A DNA stretch of 10,049 nt from an uncultured Collinsella sp. (GTDB lineage: Bacteria > Actinomycetota > Coriobacteriia > Coriobacteriales > Coriobacteriaceae), in assembly GCA_902489855.1 (NCBI GenBank), contig CABUBS010000072.1, positions 1 to 10,049 of the forward strand. The letters are read 5' to 3'. The first letter of the stretch is position 1. The number at the start of each line of letters is the position of its first letter. A program made the position numbers and the translations under genes. Shown here piece by piece: positions 5,552 through 10,049 of the stretch. A model generated the notes under the pieces. It ran no database searches. It was not told the origin of the DNA and saw only the letters and a list, made by a program, of their open reading frames with translations.

Positions 5552-6562
5552 ATGGCCAAAGCAAGTGTTCGCGAGATCAGCCGCATCACCGGTTTTTCGC
5601 CTGCGACCGTGTCCAACGCGCTCAACCGCAAGCGCAGCGTGAGTGAGGAGACCGCCAAGGTCATCCTGGAGTGCGCACAGTCGCTGGGCTATCAGCAGTC
5701 GACGCAGCTCGAGAGCATTCAGTTCGTGCTTGCGCGCAAGACGGGCGCCATTCTGGACGAGAGCACCTTCCATCCTGCGGTCATTGAGGGCGTGGAGCGC
5801 CAGGCGCGCCGTCACGGTATGAGCACGAGCTTTGTCTCGCTCGACTTTAGCGACTTGGACGCCGTGCGTCCGCAGGTCGAGGGCCTGATCGCCGATCCAT
5901 CCGCCGCTATCGTGCTGATGGGTACCGAGCTGGGTGAGGAAGACTATGCCTTGTTCGCCAACGCTGCCGCCCACTTGATCGTGCTCGATGGCTGGAGCGA
6001 TCGTCAGTACTTCGATGCCGTAGTCATTGCCAACACCGACTCGGTGCTGCGCGCCGTGGACTACCTTATCGAGAAGGGTCACAAGCAAATCGGCTATCTG
6101 GCAGGCGACCTTCGCATCCGCAACTTTAAGGATCGCGAGCGCGGCTATCGCCAAGCGCTTGAGGATGCGGACCTTGAGGCCAACCCGACATGGCGCGTCA
6201 CACTGGGCACCACGCTCGAAGGTGCTTATCGCGACATGGGCGCATGGCTCGACAGCGTCTCGCGCGACGACCTGCCGACGGCTTTCTTTGCCGAAAACGA
6301 CGTGCTCGCCGTAGGCGCCATGCGCGCGCTGAACGAGCACGGCATACGTGTCCCCGAGGATGTCTCAATCATCGGCTTTGACGATCTGTCTTTGGGCGCC
6401 TTCTCCAATCCGCCGCTCACCACGGTGCACGTTCCCAAGCACGAGGTGGGCGAGATCGCGGTGCGCCGCCTGGTGGGCAACATCCGCAATCCCAAGAGCT
6501 ATACCTGCAAGACGGCCGTGTCGACCTATTTTGTCGAGCGCCAGAGCGTGTGCGAGATCTAG
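5552..6562 (+). CDS. LacI-family transcriptional regulator
   Basis: A 336-residue regulator of normal LacI/GalR length. The N-terminal helix-turn-helix is typical: VREISRITGFSPATVSNALN (6-25), with the rest of the domain to about residue 48. A periplasmic-binding-protein-like sugar-sensing domain follows, ending in the family's AFFAENDVLAVGAMRAL and IIGFDDL segments and the TTVHVPKHEVGEIAVRRL dimerisation region. The usual hinge helix, with PNxxAR after the LGY, is not recognisable here (LGYQQSTQLESIQFVLARK), so DNA contacts may differ from LacI/PurR. ATG 5552 follows AGGGGG (5542-5547); a TTG five codons upstream is less likely. It has its own promoter and terminator and directly precedes the isomerase/transketolase operon, which shares sequence with its promoter. 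The effector is probably a sugar or sugar phosphate of that pathway, which is inference. Confidence 0.94.
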   Translation: MAKASVREISRITGFSPATVSNALNRKRSVSEETAKVILECAQSLGYQQSTQLESIQFVLARKTGAILDESTFHPAVIEGVERQARRHGMSTSFVSLDFSDLDAVRPQVEGLIADPSAAIVLMGTELGEEDYALFANAAAHLIVLDGWSDRQYFDAVVIANTDSVLRAVDYLIEKGHKQIGYLAGDLRIRNFKDRERGYRQALEDADLEANPTWRVTLGTTLEGAYRDMGAWLDSVSRDDLPTAFFAENDVLAVGAMRALNEHGIRVPEDVSIIGFDDLSLGAFSNPPLTTVHVPKHEVGEIAVRRLVGNIRNPKSYTCKTAVSTYFVERQSVCEI

Positions 6563-6625
6563 GCGAAGAAAACGCCGGGGCGCAGGGCGGCAAAGCTCGC
6601 TAAGGCAGCCATATCTAACGCTACT

Positions 6626-6655
6626 AAGAGAGGGTCCTTCGGGGCCCTCTTTTTG
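6626..6655 (+). terminator. Intrinsic terminator of the LacI-family gene
   Basis: AGAGGGTCC (6629-6637) pairs with GGGCCCTCT (6642-6650) through nine base pairs including one G-U, closed by a stable TTCG tetraloop. The stem is extended by AAG to TTT (6626-6628 with 6651-6653) and followed by a short T-rich tract. It separates the regulator from the next operon, 64 bases after the stop codon. Confidence 0.92.
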
Positions 6656-6665
6656 TTTCCCTTGT

Positions 6666-6800
6666 ATGTTCAGTTTGTTTACATACCGTTTAGGCTGATT
6701 TCTCTACCGTTTACGGGACTTTCGCGCTAGACTATTAAACAAAAGAGTAAAACATTTAGTAAACAGAACAAAACGAAACATGCGTCTGTTTACTGAACAT
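6666..6800 (+). promoter_or_regulatory. Candidate operator cluster upstream of the isomerase gene
   Basis: Several GTTTAC/GTAAAC-centred elements flank the promoter. AGTAAACAGA (6758-6767) and TCTGTTTACT (6785-6794) form a perfect 10-bp inverted repeat with 17 bases between. ATGTTCAGT (6666-6674) and ACTGAACAT (6792-6800) form a longer-range perfect 9-bp inverted pair, about 125 bases apart and spanning the promoter, which could support looping. The adjacent LacI-family protein is the obvious candidate ligand, but some similarity may come from AT-richness. Confidence 0.45.
6710..6738 (+). promoter_or_regulatory. Probable promoter of the isomerase/transketolase operon
   Basis: TTTACG (6710-6715) and TATTAA (6733-6738) are 17 bases apart and resemble -35 and -10 boxes, four of six matches each. 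TATTAA again lies in CTATTAAACA, as in the LacI-gene promoter. A TTTACA at 6678-6683 is another possible -35 but lacks a matching -10. The start site is uncertain; the leader would be about 75 bases. Confidence 0.45.
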
Positions 6801-6806
6801 GTGATT

Positions 6807-6814
6807 AGGGGAGG
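6807..6814 (+). promoter_or_regulatory. Ribosome binding site of the isomerase-family gene
   Basis: The stretch AGGGGAGG sits six bases before ATG 6821 and fixes the start; nothing comparable precedes later ATGs. Confidence 0.75.
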
Positions 6815-6820
6815 ACGTAC

Positions 6821-8221
6821 ATGGACAAGATCAAGCTCGGCTTTGTGCCCACGCGCCGCAGCATCTTTAGCGCGCCGGACGCAATCAAGTATCGCGGCCT
6901 GACGGCTGATCGCCTGCGCGAGATCGGCGTCGACATCGTGGATATCGACGACATCAATGACGAGGGCCTGCTGTTCGACGACAGCCACATTGAGCCTATC
7001 GTCAAGAAATTCCGCGCCGAGGGCGTCGATGGCATTATGCTGTGCCACGCCAACTTTGGCACCGAGTACGTTTGCGCTCGCCTTGCCCGCGAGCTCGGCC
7101 TGCCCGTGCTGCTGTGGGGCCCGCGCGACGAGCGCCCCGAGCCCGACGGCACGCGCCTGCGCGATAGCCAGTGCGGTCTGTTCGCCACCGGCAAGGTCCT
7201 GCGCCGCTTCCAGGTTCCCTTCACCTACATGACCAACTGCCGCCTGACCGACCCCGAGTTCGAGCGCGGCGTTTGGGACTTTTTGGCCGTGTGCAACGTG
7301 GTCAAGACCTTCAAGCACACCCGCATCCTGCAGATGGCCACCCGTCCGTTCGACTTCTGGTCGACCATGTGCAACGAGGGTGAGCTGCTCGAGAAGTTCA
7401 ACATCCAGCTTTCGCCTATCCCCATGACCGAGCTTGTCCAGGCTGTGCGCGACGCCCAGGCCGACGAGCAGGCCATGGCCGCCATGCTTGCCCACATCAA
7501 CGACAGCTTTGAGATCTGCATCCCCGAGGACAAGGTTCCCGCGGTCGCCGGTCTTGCCATCGCCATGAAGTGCCTGGTCGAGAAGTACGGCTGCAACGCC
7601 GGCGCCATCCAGTGCTGGAACGCCCTGCAGGACGAGCTGGGCATTATGCCCTGCGCCGCCAACGCCATCCTCAACGAGATGGGCATTCCTATCGTATGCG
7701 AGACCGATATCCACGGCGCAATCACCGCGCTGATGGTCGAGGCCGCCGACCTGGGCCGTCACCGCGGCATGTTCGCCGACTGGACCGTGCGCCATCCCGA
7801 TAACGAGAACGGCGAGCTGCTGCAGCACTGCGGCCCCTGGCCCTGCAGCTGCGCGGCCGTCAAGCCCAAGCTCACCTACCCGCTGGCTTTCGACCACCCC
7901 GGCGCGCTGACGGCCGAGGCCAAGCACGGCGATCTCACCCTTGCCCGCTTTGACGGCGACAACGGCGAGTATTCGCTGCTGCTGGGCAACGCCCGCGGCA
8001 TCGACGGCCCGGCCGGCATGGGCACCTACCTGTGGGTCGAGGTCGAAAACCTCAAGCGCCTTGAGGCCAAGATCGTCGAGGGCCCCTACATCCACCACTG
8101 CGTCGCTATTCACGCCAACGTGGTGCCGGTGCTCTACGAGGCCTGCAAGTACATTGGCATCCAGCCCGACCTGTACGATCCCATTGAAGAAGACGTCAAA
8201 GCCTACCTGCGAGGAGAGTAG
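6821..8221 (+). CDS. L-fucose/L-arabinose isomerase family protein
   Basis: A 466-residue protein whose overall pattern matches the L-fucose/L-arabinose isomerase superfamily, metal-dependent enzymes interconverting aldoses and ketoses. N-terminal alternating strands and helices (KLGFVPTRR, DGIMLCHANFGTEYV at 70-84, LPVLLWGPRDERP at 94-106) resemble the substrate-binding domains. In the C-terminal half CETDIHGA (293-300) supplies Glu294, and D320 (FADW) lies 26 residues later, a spacing close to the metal-binding Glu/Asp pair of FucI. Histidines 425, 426 and 431 are candidates for the third ligand. These residue assignments are by analogy. It is shorter than FucI (about 590) and AraA (about 500), so substrate should not be assumed to be fucose or arabinose. 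It heads a three-gene operon with a split transketolase two bases downstream. Very C/G-rich third positions suggest high expression. Confidence 0.85.
   Translation: MDKIKLGFVPTRRSIFSAPDAIKYRGLTADRLREIGVDIVDIDDINDEGLLFDDSHIEPIVKKFRAEGVDGIMLCHANFGTEYVCARLARELGLPVLLWGPRDERPEPDGTRLRDSQCGLFATGKVLRRFQVPFTYMTNCRLTDPEFERGVWDFLAVCNVVKTFKHTRILQMATRPFDFWSTMCNEGELLEKFNIQLSPIPMTELVQAVRDAQADEQAMAAMLAHINDSFEICIPEDKVPAVAGLAIAMKCLVEKYGCNAGAIQCWNALQDELGIMPCAANAILNEMGIPIVCETDIHGAITALMVEAADLGRHRGMFADWTVRHPDNENGELLQHCGPWPCSCAAVKPKLTYPLAFDHPGALTAEAKHGDLTLARFDGDNGEYSLLLGNARGIDGPAGMGTYLWVEVENLKRLEAKIVEGPYIHHCVAIHANVVPVLYEACKYIGIQPDLYDPIEEDVKAYLRGE
8211..8218 (+). promoter_or_regulatory. Ribosome binding site of the transketolase N-subunit gene
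   Basis: GAGGAGAG lies five bases before ATG 8224 and forms the last codons of the isomerase gene, indicating translational coupling. Confidence 0.75.
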
Positions 8222-8223
8222 AA

Positions 8224-9060
8224 ATGGCAACTATCGAAGAGCTTGAGTCCCTGCGCTGGGACCTTCGCCGTGATTGCGTCGATATCATCATGGCTGGCGC
8301 CGGCGGCCATATTGGCGGCGACATGTCGGTGATCGACGCCCTCATGACACTCTACGCCAACCACCTTAACATTTCGCCCGAGACCGTCGACGATCCCAAC
8401 CGCGACCGCTTTGTGCTCTCCAAGGGCCACGCCATGGAGGCCTACTACGCGGTGCTGTGCCACGAGGGCTATCTGGACCTCGACGACGTCAAGGCCCGCT
8501 TCTCCAAGTTCGGCAGCCCCTACATCGGCCACCCCAACAACAAGCTCAAGGGCATCGAGATGAACTCCGGTTCGCTGGGCCATGGCCTGCCCGTGGCCGT
8601 CGGCATGGCGCTTGCAGGCAAGATGGACGGCCGCGACTACCGCGTCTACACCATCATGGGCGACGGCGAGCTTGCCGAGGGCTCGGTCTGGGAAGGCGCC
8701 ATGAGCGGCGGCAACTACCAGCTCGATAACCTGTGCGCGCTCGTGGACCGCAACCGCCTGCAGATCAGCGGCAGCACCGAGGACGTCATGAAGCAGGATT
8801 CGCAGGAGGAGCGCTGGGCCGCCTTCGGCTGGAACGTGCTCTCCATTCCGGGCAACGACGTCCAGGCCATCGACGCTGCGCTGACGCTTGCGGCCGAGAC
8901 CAGCGGAAAGCCCACGGTCATCATCCTCAACACGGTGAAGGGCTATGGCTCGCCCGTTATGGAGGACAAGGCCGCCTGGCATCATCACCTGCCCAACGAT
9001 GAGGAATATGCCCAGATCATCGCCGATTTCGCTGCCCATAAGGAGGCCATCAATGGCTAA
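8224..9060 (+). CDS. Transketolase, N-terminal (thiamine diphosphate-binding) subunit
   Basis: A complete 278-residue split-transketolase N-subunit. It carries GGHIGGDMSVIDAL (27-40), LSKGHA (65-70), IGHPNN (101-106) and NSGSLGHGLPVAVGMA (114-129), the substrate/cofactor histidine motifs of transketolases. The thiamine diphosphate and magnesium motif starts at GDGE (146-149) and runs to N177 in VDRNR. The C-terminal HHHLPND (253-259) matches the usual late histidine region. It joins the next protein to move two-carbon ketol units between sugar phosphates. Many actinobacteria and clostridia have split transketolases for the pentose phosphate pathway, but the operon with a sugar isomerase and an upstream LacI gene suggests a dedicated catabolic role, possibly with an unusual ketose donor. 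Its stop codon overlaps the start of the C-subunit by eight bases. Confidence 0.95.
   Translation: MATIEELESLRWDLRRDCVDIIMAGAGGHIGGDMSVIDALMTLYANHLNISPETVDDPNRDRFVLSKGHAMEAYYAVLCHEGYLDLDDVKARFSKFGSPYIGHPNNKLKGIEMNSGSLGHGLPVAVGMALAGKMDGRDYRVYTIMGDGELAEGSVWEGAMSGGNYQLDNLCALVDRNRLQISGSTEDVMKQDSQEERWAAFGWNVLSIPGNDVQAIDAALTLAAETSGKPTVIILNTVKGYGSPVMEDKAAWHHHLPNDEEYAQIIADFAAHKEAING
9040..9047 (+). promoter_or_regulatory. Ribosome binding site of the transketolase C-subunit gene
   Basis: AAGGAGGC, inside the end of the N-subunit gene, lies five bases before ATG 9053. It favours this start over an in-frame ATG at 8945 within the upstream gene. Confidence 0.8.
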
Positions 9061-9991
9061 CAAGATCGCCAACCGCAAGGTTATCTGCGACACGCTGCTC
9101 GAGGCCGCCGAGACCGATAAGGACATCGTCGTCCTGTGCTCCGACTCCCGCGGCTCCGCGTCGCTCACGCCGTTCTTCGATCAGTATCCCCAGCAGTCCG
9201 TTGAGGTCGGCATTGCCGAGCAGGACCTGGTGAGCATCGCCGCCGGCATGGCTTCGTGCGGCAAGAAGGCCTGGGCCGCCTCGCCGGCGTCCTTTGTGAC
9301 CACGCGCTCGTATGAGCAGTGCAAGGTCGACGTTTCGTACTCCAACACCAACGTCAAGCTCATCGGCATCTCGGGCGGCGTGTCCTACGGCGCCCTCGGT
9401 ATGAGCCACCACTCCGCGCAGGACATCGCCGCCATGAGCGCGATTCCCAACATGCGCGTGTATCTGCCGAGCGACCGCTTCCAGACCGCCGAGCTCGTGC
9501 GCGCCCTGGTCGCCGACAACAAGCCGGCCTACATCCGCGTGGGGCGCAACCCGGTCGAGGACGTGTACACCGAGGACGAGTGCCCGTTTCAGATGGACCG
9601 CGCCACCTGGGTGCGCCGCGGCACCGATGTGACGATCGTCGCCACCGGCGAGATGGTCCGCCATGCCGTGGACGCCGCCGACTTGCTGGCCGAGCAGGGC
9701 ATCTCGGCAACGGTGCTCGACATGTACTGTGTGAAGCCGCTCGACGCCGAGGCCGTGATTGAGGCCGCCGGGGCCACGCGCGCCGTCGTGACAGTCGAGG
9801 AGCACAGCCCCTTCGGCGGTCTGGGTTCCATGGTCGCGCAGGTCGTGGGCGAGCATTGTCCGCGTCCGGTCAAGTGCCTGAGCCTGCCCGACGCGCCGGT
9901 CATCACCGGCACGAGCCCCGAGGTCTTTGCGCACTACGGCCTCACCGGCGAAGGAATCGCCAAGACCGTTGCCGAGTTCCTCGGCAACTAG
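9053..9991 (+). CDS. Transketolase, C-terminal (pyrimidine-binding) subunit
   Basis: A complete 312-residue partner of the preceding subunit. The pyrimidine-binding domain covers about 1-170. The glutamate that activates thiamine diphosphate is E56 in VGIAEQDLVSIAAGMA (52-67). The loop SPASFVTTRSYEQ (77-89) and GGVSYGALGMSHHSAQDIA (108-126) follow, with histidines that normally contact sugar substrate, and IRVGRNP (161-167) may supply a phosphate-contacting arginine. The transketolase C-terminal domain covers about 185-305 (VTIVATGEMV, VEEHSPFGGLGSMV). Start 9053 overlaps the previous gene by eight bases, implying coupled synthesis of both halves in equal amounts. After the stop only 58 bases remain, with no terminator, so the operon may continue beyond the window. 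A 1-deoxyxylulose-5-phosphate synthase half is less likely, since DXS is a single chain. Confidence 0.95.
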   Translation: MANKIANRKVICDTLLEAAETDKDIVVLCSDSRGSASLTPFFDQYPQQSVEVGIAEQDLVSIAAGMASCGKKAWAASPASFVTTRSYEQCKVDVSYSNTNVKLIGISGGVSYGALGMSHHSAQDIAAMSAIPNMRVYLPSDRFQTAELVRALVADNKPAYIRVGRNPVEDVYTEDECPFQMDRATWVRRGTDVTIVATGEMVRHAVDAADLLAEQGISATVLDMYCVKPLDAEAVIEAAGATRAVVTVEEHSPFGGLGSMVAQVVGEHCPRPVKCLSLPDAPVITGTSPEVFAHYGLTGEGIAKTVAEFLGN

Positions 9992-10049
9992 TAGACACAG
10001 ACGCTGCGCGGCCTCCACCACGGCACGCGCCACGGCCAACACGTTGGCG

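Noticed and set aside
6704..8230. Long antisense open frame (508 codons) opposite the isomerase gene
   Set aside because: It mirrors the strongly biased third positions of the isomerase gene, has low-complexity composition without recognisable domains, and runs through the promoter region.
6821..9991. Assignment of the operon to apiose or sulfoquinovose catabolism
   Set aside because: The needed kinase, sulfoquinovosidase, sulfolactaldehyde enzymes or apulose-type genes are not in the window; only the split transketolase is shared.
9992..10049. Possible end or start of a minus-strand gene at the right edge
   Set aside because: One reverse frame is open and protein-like but continues as an antisense shadow through the transketolase gene; 58 bases are too few to judge.

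Overview
The window reads as a gut-type, GC-rich actinobacterial chromosome, most probably Coriobacteriia and Collinsella-like. This rests on protein style, the strong C/G third-position bias of the 6.8-10 kb genes, and PTS sugar genes beside LacI-type regulators; no rRNA or marker gene is present, so the taxon is inferred. All genes are on the + strand and no stretch over 300 bases lacks a gene. I saw no tRNA, rRNA, CRISPR, transposase or phage gene.

Layout. (1) 1-1204: the 3' end of a ribokinase gene, then four bases later a complete nucleoside hydrolase. Together they release ribose from nucleosides and phosphorylate it. (2) 1205-5377: a beta-glucoside module. A leader with a good -10 box, two ribonucleic antiterminator (RAT) like elements and an intrinsic terminator precedes a BglG/LicT-family antiterminator. 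Next come a PTS EIIBC permease without EIIA domain and a GH1 6-phospho-beta-glucosidase. A third RAT-like element overlaps the antiterminator stop codon, and its 3' arm continues into a sequence complementary to the permease ribosome binding site. (3) 5378-6655: a LacI-family regulator with its own SigA-type promoter and a strong UUCG-loop terminator. (4) 6656-9991: an AT-rich promoter/operator region, then a tightly packed three-gene operon. It holds an L-fucose/L-arabinose isomerase-family protein and the N- and C-terminal halves of a split transketolase.

How they work together. In region 2 the permease should import and phosphorylate a beta-glucoside, the hydrolase cleaves the phosphosugar, and the antiterminator senses transport through PRD phosphorylation and acts on the RAT RNAs. 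In region 4 the LacI protein probably controls itself and the downstream operon: both promoters share an identical 10-mer and a near-identical 12-mer. An aldose-ketose isomerase with a dedicated split transketolase, but no kinase in view, suggests a catabolic route for an unusual sugar.

The points most worth a second look are the three-RAT circuit (especially the third element, which may act on translation rather than termination), the isomerase/split-transketolase pathway, and a three-segment hairpin switch ahead of the GH1 gene.
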